Below, piece by piece: positions 25,320 to 32,192 of a stretch of 64,000 nucleotides of DNA; the first letter of the stretch is position 1, and each line of letters starts with the position of its first letter. This stretch comes from Bacillota bacterium (GTDB lineage: Bacteria; Bacillota; Clostridia; Christensenellales; SZUA-584): positions 367,682-431,681 of the forward strand of contig JAEWTL010000038.1 in the NCBI GenBank assembly GCA_023459495.1, given 5' to 3'. The translations under genes and the position numbers were made by a program. Below the pieces are notes generated by a model. The model did not search any database. It was not told where the DNA came from and worked only from the letters and a program-made list of their open reading frames with translations.

Positions 25320-25394
25320 TCATAATCCCGTACCTACCACAAAGTACAGTGCGATAAATAAAAGGATAATTCCGGCCGCCATCAACTTCTTCAC
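25320..25394 (-). CDS. 24-residue hydrophobic small protein
   Basis: On the minus strand, a GTG at 25394 follows an AAAGGTGGTGA ribosome site with normal spacing and opens 24 codons: a K-K-L-M start, one clear membrane helix (I-I-L-L-F-I-A-L-Y-F-V-V) and a G-T-G-L end. A TATAAT lies just upstream on the same strand. A terminator follows the stop immediately. The compact promoter-ORF-terminator layout argues that it is a real small membrane protein of unknown role. Confidence 0.55.
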   Translation of the reverse strand: MKKLMAAGIILLFIALYFVVGTGL

Positions 25395-25556
25395 ACTGCA
25401 TCACCACCTTTCAGACCTTTCTTATATTATAAATCGTACTTTTTAAGGCATTTTAAACGCCTTTCTCAATTTCTTCACATATATGTGAATTTCACGTAAC
25501 ATATTCCTCTCATGCAGTCCTTTTCCGGTTTGCACAGCAGTAAAGCGTGCGCTATA

Positions 25557-25705
25557 ATACTGTTCTGGGATCAAAAACACGCAATGTTTTTAATCCCAGC
25601 AATCGGCGCTTGCCACTTGTAGCAAACCGCAAGCGGAACAGTATCCGCGCGGGCCTTGCCCGCTGCCGCATTTTATGCGGCAAATTAAAAATGTAGTTTT
25701 TAATT
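25557..25705 (+). other. Highly structured intergenic element (three-way junction plus three hairpins)
   Basis: A perfect 9-bp stem (25557-25565 with 25636-25644) encloses two hairpins: 25566-25579/25585-25598 (13 bp with one mismatch) and 25607-25613/25629-25635 (7 bp). Three more perfect hairpins follow: 25649-25654/25658-25663, 25664-25670/25676-25682 and 25683-25691/25697-25705. Coding potential is absent. It lies about 165 bases before the UPF0210 gene, so it could be a cis-regulatory RNA. However, a TATAAT overlaps the first stem strand, which would put the start of an RNA inside the helix, so a palindromic DNA element (MITE-like) is equally possible. Confidence 0.55.
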
Positions 25706-25870
25706 GCGGGGTTAGTATTACGGGTGACGGACAAACATATCAATCGGATCTGAATGTGAAATGTTTTTCCGTCGAGTACATTGCTCCAACCTTGTTATCT
25801 TTGATTGTCGGAGCAATATAATAAGTCCAAACTTACGGCGGCATGCATTGCCCGGCAGGAGGAGCACCCT

Positions 25871-27229
25871 TTGATCAGCAAATACGAAGTACTTGACACC
25901 ATCAAAATGATCGATACCGAAAACCTTGACGTTCGCACCATCACCATGGGCATATCCCTACGCGACTGCGTCTCGGCGGACGCGGCGCAGTGCTGCGACC
26001 GTATCAAATCCAAGATTGTCCGCTGCGCGAAGAATCTCGTATCCGTGGGCGAGGACATCGCGCGCGAGTTCGGCGTACCCATTGTCAATAAACGCATCTC
26101 CGTTACACCCATCGCGGAAATTGCGGCGGGCTGCGGGCTTAGCGATTATACGATATTTGCGCAGGCGCTGGATGAAGCAGCGGCGGAAACAGGCGTCAAT
26201 TTTATCGGCGGCTTTGGTGCGCTGGTGCACAAGGGTGAAACGCAAAGCGACACCGCCCTTTTGGCCTCGCTGCCCTCGGCGCTTTCACAGACGCAGCGCG
26301 TGTGTGCATTCGTCAATGTGGCCAGTACGCGCTCCGGGCTCAACATGGACGCCATCGCCAAGATGGGCGGCATTATCCGCGAGACCGCGGCCTTAACCGC
26401 CGCACAGGGCGGTATCGGCTGTGCCAAGCTCGTGGTGTTTGCCAACGCCATTGAGGACAACCCGTTCATGGCCGGCGCTTTCTGCGGCTCCGGCGAGCCC
26501 GAGTGCGCGATCAACGTGGGTGTATCCGGGCCGGGTGTGGTGAAGGCTGCGCTGGAACAGGTGAAAGGCGCGCCGTTCGACGTAGTGGCGGAAACCATTA
26601 AAAAGACCGCCTTCCGCGTAACGCGTGTGGGCCAGCTCGTGGCCAAGGAGGCTTCTCAGCGGCTCGGCGTTTCCTTTGGCATCGTGGACTTGTCGCTTGC
26701 GCCTACACCAGCCATTGGCGACAGCGTGGCACGCATACTGGAGGAGATCGGCGTGGACACATGCGGCATGCACGGTACCACCGCCGCACTGGCATTGCTC
26801 AACGATGCGGTGAAAAAGGGCGGCGTAATGGCCTCCTCTCAAGTGGGCGGCCTCTCGGGTGCGTTCATCCCGGTCAGCGAGGACGAGGGCATGATTGAAG
26901 CGGTGCGCAAAGGCGCGCTGAGCCTCGACAAGCTCGAAGCCATGACGTGCGTCTGCTCTGTCGGGCTCGACATGGTGGGCGTACCGGGCGATACCCCCGC
27001 GTCCGTGCTCTCGGCTATCATCGCGGACGAAGCGGCGGTAGGCGTCATCAACAGCAAGACCACAGGCGTACGCATCATCCCTGTACCGGGCGCCAAAGTG
27101 GGCGATATCGTAGAATTCGGTGGCCTGCTGGGCAGCGTTATCGTGATGGATGCAGGCCCAAGCGGTTGCGAGCGGCTGATTGCCCGCGGCGGGCGCATCC
27201 CCGCGCCGCTGCAGGGTATCCGCAACTGA
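25871..27229 (+). CDS. UPF0210/DUF711 (PFL-like) protein
   Basis: A 452-residue protein. The segment K-Y-E-V-L-D-T-I-K-M-I-D-T-E-N-L-D-V-R near the start and the later T-T-G-V-R-I-I-P-V-P-G are hallmarks of UPF0210/DUF711, a family with a glycyl-radical-like barrel and no settled function. The TTG at 25871 has GGAGGAG six bases upstream and matches the family's usual start; an upstream TTG at 25805 adds 22 residues without a ribosome site. The usual upstream ACT-domain partner (UPF0237) is absent; instead the structured element lies there. Confidence 0.85.
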   Translation: MISKYEVLDTIKMIDTENLDVRTITMGISLRDCVSADAAQCCDRIKSKIVRCAKNLVSVGEDIAREFGVPIVNKRISVTPIAEIAAGCGLSDYTIFAQALDEAAAETGVNFIGGFGALVHKGETQSDTALLASLPSALSQTQRVCAFVNVASTRSGLNMDAIAKMGGIIRETAALTAAQGGIGCAKLVVFANAIEDNPFMAGAFCGSGEPECAINVGVSGPGVVKAALEQVKGAPFDVVAETIKKTAFRVTRVGQLVAKEASQRLGVSFGIVDLSLAPTPAIGDSVARILEEIGVDTCGMHGTTAALALLNDAVKKGGVMASSQVGGLSGAFIPVSEDEGMIEAVRKGALSLDKLEAMTCVCSVGLDMVGVPGDTPASVLSAIIADEAAVGVINSKTTGVRIIPVPGAKVGDIVEFGGLLGSVIVMDAGPSGCERLIARGGRIPAPLQGIRN

Positions 27230-27398
27230 TTGATATGGAGGGAATGGCATGGCGGGAAAGCACGCACCGCACCGGAGAACACCAAGTTAAAATGATACAC
27301 GACAAGGCACCTGTCTTGTTGATTGTTGTCCCGCCTAGATGAACCATTTTATGCAGGGCAGCAAAGTCTAGCGAGGGCTTGGCCCCTATCGTGTGCGG

Positions 27399-27427
27399 TT
27401 GACTTTTCAGCGGTTTATCTGTAAAAT
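27399..27427 (+). promoter_or_regulatory. Promoter of the interrupted tRNA-Arg
   Basis: TTGACT (27399-27404), a 17-base spacer and TAAAAT (27422-27427). It points at the tRNA 5' fragment that begins 10 bases later, and probably also serves the intact tRNA behind it. Confidence 0.6.
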
Positions 27428-27437
27428 AACATGGCAT

Positions 27438-27476
27438 GTTCCCGTAGCTCAGTAGGATAGAGCGTTCGCCTCCTAA
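27438..27476 (+). pseudogene. 5' half of a tRNA-Arg(CCT) cut at the anticodon loop
   Basis: Begins like a tRNA (acceptor strand GTTCCCG, D-arm GCTC..GAGC, anticodon stem TTCGC and loop CTCCTAA). The sequence then turns to unrelated bases: the expected GCGAA anticodon-stem partner and the T-arm are missing. It keeps the native promoter. This looks like the displaced 5' part of the chromosomal tRNA after insertion of the element. The missing 3' half should sit at the far end of the element, outside this window. Confidence 0.65.
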
Positions 27477-27511
27477 CCCGTCGAGTTACAGGCCAAAAAA
27501 CTGAACATCGT

Positions 27512-27588
27512 GTCCCCGTACCTCATCAGGATAGAGGGCCCGCCTCCTAAGCGGGATGTAGCGCGTTCGAGTCGCGCCGGGGACGCCA
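27512..27588 (+). tRNA. tRNA-Arg (anticodon CCT)
   Basis: Complete cloverleaf: a 7-bp acceptor stem GTCCCCG/CGGGGAC, D-stem CCTC/GAGG (an unusual compensated form of GCTC/GAGC), anticodon stem CCCGC/GCGGG with loop CTCCTAA, T-arm GCGCG-TTCGAGT-CGCGC, a discriminator G and encoded CCA (27586-27588). It lies 36 bases after the truncated tRNA copy, from which it differs in all three stems, so it probably came in with the element and replaces the disrupted gene. Confidence 0.92.
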
Positions 27589-27590
27589 TA

Positions 27591-27624
27591 AACCCCGATT
27601 TAAAGCCACTTTCGGGGTTTTTTA
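27591..27624 (+). terminator. Terminator after tRNA-Arg
   Basis: AACCCCGA (27591-27598) pairs with TCGGGGTT (27612-27619), followed by a run of T. Confidence 0.8.
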
Positions 27625-27627
27625 TTA

Positions 27628-27894
27628 CTCAAATATCAAAGCGATTTCTGACTACACAAAAGTAATAACGCCCTACCTTTCGGAGCCTATTTTCGAGAGC
27701 TTTTTTACGTCTTGAAAGACCGCGGCTGGAGCTATTTTGACTACATTTTACTACACTTTTTATATAACACCCTATAATTTAATGGACATAACAGTACGAA
27801 ATAGACCAAAAGTTAAGACGGGTATGCATAGATATACATCAAATTATACATACCTTATGGCTAAAAAACATTAAGTTACATGGAGGAAAATACT
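27628..27894. other. Gene-free stretch inside the left end of the element
   Basis: I see no gene and no tRNA. It has several short TACTACA/GACTACA motifs (27640-27750) that could be arm-type recombinase sites of the attachment region, and AT-rich leader sequence for the following small genes. Confidence 0.3.
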
Positions 27895-28095
27895 ATGAAA
27901 AAGATGAATAAGGAGGAACTCCGCGCCGCCTTAATCAAGGGGAAGTTGATTGATGAAAACGGAGCGGTAAACACTACGACTGTAAACTACATTTCGGGGC
28001 TGTATACCCTACCCCTCTTGAGTGAGGTGTGGGATTTATACTTGAATGATGTGTGGAGTGCGCTCAATGGAAGAACTGCAGGCCTTCTTAAATGA
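27895..28095 (+). CDS. Small hypothetical protein
   Basis: A 66-residue protein, ATG at 27895 with GGAGGAA 8 bases upstream. Charged N-terminus (K-K-M-N-K-E-E-L-R-A-A-L-I-K-G-K-L-I-D-E-N-G), then a hydrophobic helical segment. No family is recognised. The next small gene overlaps its 3' end by 29 bases, so the two may act as a pair. Confidence 0.5.
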   Translation: MKKMNKEELRAALIKGKLIDENGAVNTTTVNYISGLYTLPLLSEVWDLYLNDVWSALNGRTAGLLK

Positions 28096-28264
28096 GCTAT
28101 ATGAGAAGGGACAGTACGATATTATGATTGGTGTTATGAAAATAATCTATAATTTTTGCGGCTTACTCATTTCGGACGAAGTACAGTTGATTTTCGATTG
28201 TGGCGAAGAAGAATTGAAGGAAATCTATCTGTATGAATCCTGGAGGACTTTCATGATATTATGA
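28067..28264 (+). CDS. Small hypothetical protein overlapping the previous gene
   Basis: A 65-residue acidic helical protein (M-E-E-L-Q-A-F-L-N-E-L-Y) starting at ATG 28067 inside the 3' end of the preceding gene, with a GGAG upstream. No family is recognised. The overlap suggests translational coupling. A further 180 AT-rich bases without a gene follow. Confidence 0.45.
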   Translation: MEELQAFLNELYEKGQYDIMIGVMKIIYNFCGLLISDEVQLIFDCGEEELKEIYLYESWRTFMIL

Positions 28265-28444
28265 ATGAATTTCTGGAATAATGATTATCTTAATCAACAA
28301 CTATTTTATAGACTTGTATATTAGATAATTAGTTGCATTAGCTCTATTTCTATTAAAAATGAATTAATAGTATTATTTTATAGCCCAAATGATTTCAATA
28401 CGTTAAAATATTATAATCTCGGGAAATATTCATAGGTGAATAAA

Positions 28445-29143
28445 GTGAAAGACTACTACCAAATAAAAGCACCGATTATTCATGGACAGTTCTGTAAGGA
28501 GACTAAAAATCGTTTTCTCGCTACTATTAGGATAGATGGTCGTGAAACTGAATGTTATGTTCCTTCTTCTGCAAGATTAGAAAATTTCGTTGCATTAAAA
28601 AATTGCAGGGTGCTTTTAATTCCAACACAAAATTTAGCAGCAAGGACACCATACTCTATTCTAGCCGTCAAGCATAATCGTCATAATATACTATTAAATA
28701 CTACAATGGCTAACAAAGCCATGACAAAATATTATCAGTTTCACAAAGAGCATAAATGTGAAACTGATAGAAACATAATGGCAGAGAAAACAATTGAGGG
28801 GTATAAAGCTGATATATATGTTGAATCGCCAAGCAGTAAAAAAATTATTGAAATTAAAAGTGTTCTATCCTTTCATTCCATAGGTATCTTTCCAACGGTA
28901 CACTCTGAACGAGCAAATAAGCAGTTATTAGCACTAAAAAATCTACTAGATAGCTATATAGTTGAATATTGCATCGTTGCAATTAATCCTTATATCAAGG
29001 CCATACATATAAATTCTGAACAGGAAGAATACCACGCTTTATTTATGCAATGTATTGAAAAAGGTATGGTGTGCCAAGGTTATTCCTGCGCCCTTATTGG
29101 TAATAAAGTAAGAATTGTTGATAAGGTGCCAATTTATTTCTAG
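28445..29143 (+). CDS. SfsA-family nuclease-like protein
   Basis: A 232-residue protein. An OB-like N-terminal half (F-x-x-E-T-K-N-R-F-L-A-T-I) is followed by a PD-(D/E)XK-type core: D (A-D-I-Y-V-E), then E-I-K-S with the SfsA-like continuation F-P-T-V-H-S-E-R-A-N-K-Q-L. SfsA proteins are sugar-fermentation-stimulation proteins with demonstrated nuclease activity in some members. GTG at 28445 has AGGTGA upstream; an in-frame GTG at 28436 lacks spacing. The gene is strongly AT-rich compared with the chromosome, a sign of recent transfer. Confidence 0.7.
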   Translation: MKDYYQIKAPIIHGQFCKETKNRFLATIRIDGRETECYVPSSARLENFVALKNCRVLLIPTQNLAARTPYSILAVKHNRHNILLNTTMANKAMTKYYQFHKEHKCETDRNIMAEKTIEGYKADIYVESPSSKKIIEIKSVLSFHSIGIFPTVHSERANKQLLALKNLLDSYIVEYCIVAINPYIKAIHINSEQEEYHALFMQCIEKGMVCQGYSCALIGNKVRIVDKVPIYF

Positions 29144-29398
29144 GCGGAGTATTATAATAGCGTATCGTAGATTCGCTAACACCCTAACACCTTGTTATCT
29201 CTCTATACCCGTAATTATAAAAACTACACCTTAGCAAAAGGCCGGAAACGAAGCTGTCCAACACTTTACTAATAAGGGTTTAAGATTATCAAGGATGTGC
29301 TTGCAGGTGGTATCTTTTGTTTTATATGTGTATATCAGTATTCCTGGCTATTCCGCAAAGGATAGGGGATATATGTCCTCACAAGAGAGCAATGCATA

Positions 29399-31435
29399 CT
29401 AAACATCTTTTGCGTTTTTTACTGCCTTGCTCTTTTCATAGGCTATATACTGTCGTGCCATAAACATATCGTCTAAAATCACAATTGGTTTTCCAGACAA
29501 TTTGGCAATGTAGCGGAGTTCTTCAACAAGCTGATCATGGAAGCGCATGGGACATATTGCAGCAATAATTCCGATACGGGCATCATGGGTTGAACTTAAA
29601 ACTTGTTGAAGCATCTCACGTGCAGGGGCTTCACTTAAATTCAAAACATCTTTTCCATTTTGAGCGCTCTTTGCGATGCCTACTAATTCACAAGATGAGC
29701 CACTGAGTGTTACCGTGAAGCTAACATCTCCAAACTCTCCCGCCTGATGTGGACTCGGTCTATATGCAGGATTTGTTGAGAACATCTTCATTATGCACAT
29801 GGGTTTTTCCAACGATAAACATGAATTGCAGTTTTTATTTGTAGATTTTCGGCATTTTTCTTTCACTTCTTGAACGGATTTCAAAGTGGCGTCATATTCA
29901 ACGCTTTTCATGCTCAAGTCGGAAATGACCTTAAGCTCCGGAATCGTGGCAGGTCTGATTAAATCACCTGTTTGTTCAGGCAAAAGTGTCAATTGGCCGC
30001 TATGTATGTAAAAGCTTCCAGTCAAGGTAATTCCAAAATGACTTTTTAATGATTCCGCTATTTTTCTCAATAGTTCCGCCGTGGGGTATACACCAAGTAC
30101 ATCAAAAGCAGAAACTATTCTTTGATTATGCCCTTCCTCGCAAAATATAACGTCCGCAACCTGCCCGCAACCTGCACAAAGAAGCTGTCCACTTTTTGTA
30201 ACTGACAGTGATGACGAGCCGCATACGCATCGCGGAAAAAACGATTCATTACACATACTACAAAACGCAGTGATCGAAGTATAAGTAAACGACTTTAAAG
30301 ATTTCTTTATATCCAACGTATCACAAGCAATGGTAGCATTGTCCTGTTTATTTTGACTTGCAACATAAACCGCATAACAGATTTGCTCAACAAGGCCTTT
30401 TTGAAGAGGTGAAAAGTTCCCCCAAATTGGTGCATCCATAATATTTTTTGCTTTGAAAATATCAAAATCAAAAAAATCAGCGCCATCACTCAGATAGGCA
30501 ATAATACTTGAGATGCGCTTGACACTCCAATCTCTGAATAATGTAGCTGAAACATTGGATGTCAGATACAATTTTCCCTTTTCACAGTTGATTCCCAAAG
30601 TGTTGTTTTGGCTATCCCCAACTGTTTCGTTCAGGTATGTTCCTGTCATATCGTACCCAGATACACTATTTTGTATAGCTTGTTTCTCTGAAAAACGCGA
30701 GTCAGAAACAACTAATTTTTCTGCTTCGTCATCGGAGGCATTCGGTTTGATAAAAGAACCCTTCTTAATATGCTCATCACCAAAAATATCATGTATGAGT
30801 TTTTTCGTAAGTTTAATATTTGAAAACTGTGTATCATAAGCCGCAGAAAAAGCCCGTTTTAATATTGTTAAAACCTTGTCTGGAGCATTTTTTATTGCTA
30901 AAAATCCGTTCTCTATATCAATCCAGACAAAGCATTCCTCATACTCATAAACAAATGCGGGCTCTTCTTTTTCGGTCAGATAGCTATGTTTATTGAGATA
31001 TGAAAAGGAATACTCAATGACAGAAGTACCAATTTTGGTATGCGCTTTTGCTGTGATTGATTTAATGTTCTCATCATCAGTATACGGGACTTTTGTTAAT
31101 CTTTCCGATATCTCTTTATATGCAATTGCTTCGTTTGTCTTTTTGCATTTTTGGTTGATACTAAACAGCGTGAAACCTGGCTTTAGGCCATACCTGTACT
31201 GTTCGTACGCTTCATCAATATCTTGGGTGGATATAGCGTTCCCTGCACGTTCAATTATCTCAATTAACTGATATCTTGGTAAGCGAAATATCGCCTTCTT
31301 GATATCTTTTGAAGAGGTCTTTGTGACATTTTCAACAAGATTAATCAATTGCTCTTCATCGATTTTTTTCAAAAGCATCCGACAAATGCCTTCGATACGA
31401 ATTAACTCGAGCTTTGTGCGCTGCTTTATATTCAT
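29399..31435 (-). CDS. Large Cys-rich protein with possible C-terminal nuclease motif
   Basis: 678 residues, unknown family. The N-terminal 350 residues are helical. A Cys cluster follows (C392-x2-C395, C403-x-C405, C420-x2-C423, C432), which looks like two zinc ribbons. A second set (C528, C536-x2-C539, C547) could bind zinc or an Fe-S cluster. After that E-F-G-D-V-S-F-T-V...E-L-V-G-I-A-K-S gives D570, E583 and K589, in the spacing of a PD-(D/E)XK nuclease. The ATG at 31435 has GGAGG six bases ahead; the frame extends to 31561 without a site. AT-rich and next to an HsdR remnant and a defence-like operon, so an antiviral nuclease is a reasonable guess. Confidence 0.6.
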   Translation of the reverse strand: MNIKQRTKLELIRIEGICRMLLKKIDEEQLINLVENVTKTSSKDIKKAIFRLPRYQLIEIIERAGNAISTQDIDEAYEQYRYGLKPGFTLFSINQKCKKTNEAIAYKEISERLTKVPYTDDENIKSITAKAHTKIGTSVIEYSFSYLNKHSYLTEKEEPAFVYEYEECFVWIDIENGFLAIKNAPDKVLTILKRAFSAAYDTQFSNIKLTKKLIHDIFGDEHIKKGSFIKPNASDDEAEKLVVSDSRFSEKQAIQNSVSGYDMTGTYLNETVGDSQNNTLGINCEKGKLYLTSNVSATLFRDWSVKRISSIIAYLSDGADFFDFDIFKAKNIMDAPIWGNFSPLQKGLVEQICYAVYVASQNKQDNATIACDTLDIKKSLKSFTYTSITAFCSMCNESFFPRCVCGSSSLSVTKSGQLLCAGCGQVADVIFCEEGHNQRIVSAFDVLGVYPTAELLRKIAESLKSHFGITLTGSFYIHSGQLTLLPEQTGDLIRPATIPELKVISDLSMKSVEYDATLKSVQEVKEKCRKSTNKNCNSCLSLEKPMCIMKMFSTNPAYRPSPHQAGEFGDVSFTVTLSGSSCELVGIAKSAQNGKDVLNLSEAPAREMLQQVLSSTHDARIGIIAAICPMRFHDQLVEELRYIAKLSGKPIVILDDMFMARQYIAYEKSKAVKNAKDV

Positions 31436-31566
31436 AATAGCCTCCTCTTGAAGTTTGCTTAAGATAATATTTTCTCTCAACAACTCCGTTATGCTTCCCT
31501 CGTTAGGGCCGCTGGTCTCGATAAATCGAGGAAGGCAAGGAATCAAAGCGCGTTGTAGCAAGAATC

Positions 31567-31704
31567 CTACTCTTCATCCGTCCATATTCCACATTGGGCC
31601 ATGACCATTTTGATGGCGTCCTCCAACCCATCTGGAAGATGTTTGTATTTCTTTAGTAGCCGCTTCACCATGACACGCATCTGGGCGCGGACGCTGTCTT
31701 TCCT
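31567..31704 (-). pseudogene. HsdR C-terminal remnant (type I restriction)
   Basis: A 45-codon minus-strand frame without a start, ending in TAG at 31567. It reads D-S-V-R-A-Q-M-R-V-M-V-K-R-L-L-K-K-Y, then M-A-Q-C-G-I-W-T-D, which is the conserved C-terminal end of type I restriction subunit HsdR. It is closed upstream by an in-frame stop at about 31705. It shows that a type I system was once here and was replaced. The plus-strand stretch 31700-31832 holds no recognisable gene. Confidence 0.7.
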
Positions 31705-31832
31705 TCAGCTAATCGATGGTGCTACATTAACGCAACGTACCGGTCAGCTCTTGGAGCAGGGAGGATGTGCACTCGCCTTCGTCGATGAGACGGTGCGAGC
31801 ACTTCAGGCAAGTAAGCCGTTTACGGATAATT

Positions 31833-32192
31833 TTACATAAGAGCGCTAATTGTCTGAAGTCCTTCGCGTTCGATTCGCTCGCCGAGCTTCGTTAGGCCGA
31901 ACACCATGAGCGCGCGGGCGTAGAGGTAGGGCGTATCCGTGCCCGGATAGAGTGCCCGCAGCAGCGTCGACAGCTGCCCGTCGGGATCGAGCGTACCGAT
32001 GTTGAAGTTGCTGCCTTCGCTGTCTGACAGTGTGTACCTCTCAGGATCGATCTCGTCGAAGTGGTTCTTGATCGCGTAGGCAAGCGCGAACTTCGCCGCC
32101 GTGATCTTCTGGTCGAAGCAGCCTGTGCCCTCCATGCGCTCCACCACGGCGCTCGCGTCCTTTGTGAGATGGACGTTGACTAAGTCTGTCAT
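31833..32192 (-). CDS. Small DndE-like protein, last gene of the seven-gene operon
   Basis: A 119-residue helical protein (V-N-V-H-L-T-K-D-A-S-A-V-V-E-R-M). Its size, position right after a DndD-like ATPase and F-N-I-G-T-L motif are reminiscent of DndE of phosphorothioation systems, but similarity is too faint to be sure. Its start overlaps the ATPase stop by four bases (ATGA), so the two are translationally coupled. Confidence 0.55.
   Translation of the reverse strand: MTDLVNVHLTKDASAVVERMEGTGCFDQKITAAKFALAYAIKNHFDEIDPERYTLSDSEGSNFNIGTLDPDGQLSTLLRALYPGTDTPYLYARALMVFGLTKLGERIEREGLQTISALM

Noticed and set aside
27399..27588. CRISPR array or simple tandem repeat made by the two tRNA-like copies
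   Set aside because: Only two copies, and both are explained by tRNA secondary structure.
31601..31840. 79-codon plus-strand frame between the HsdR remnant and the operon
   Set aside because: Half of it lies opposite the HsdR tail; no ribosome site and no recognisable motif.
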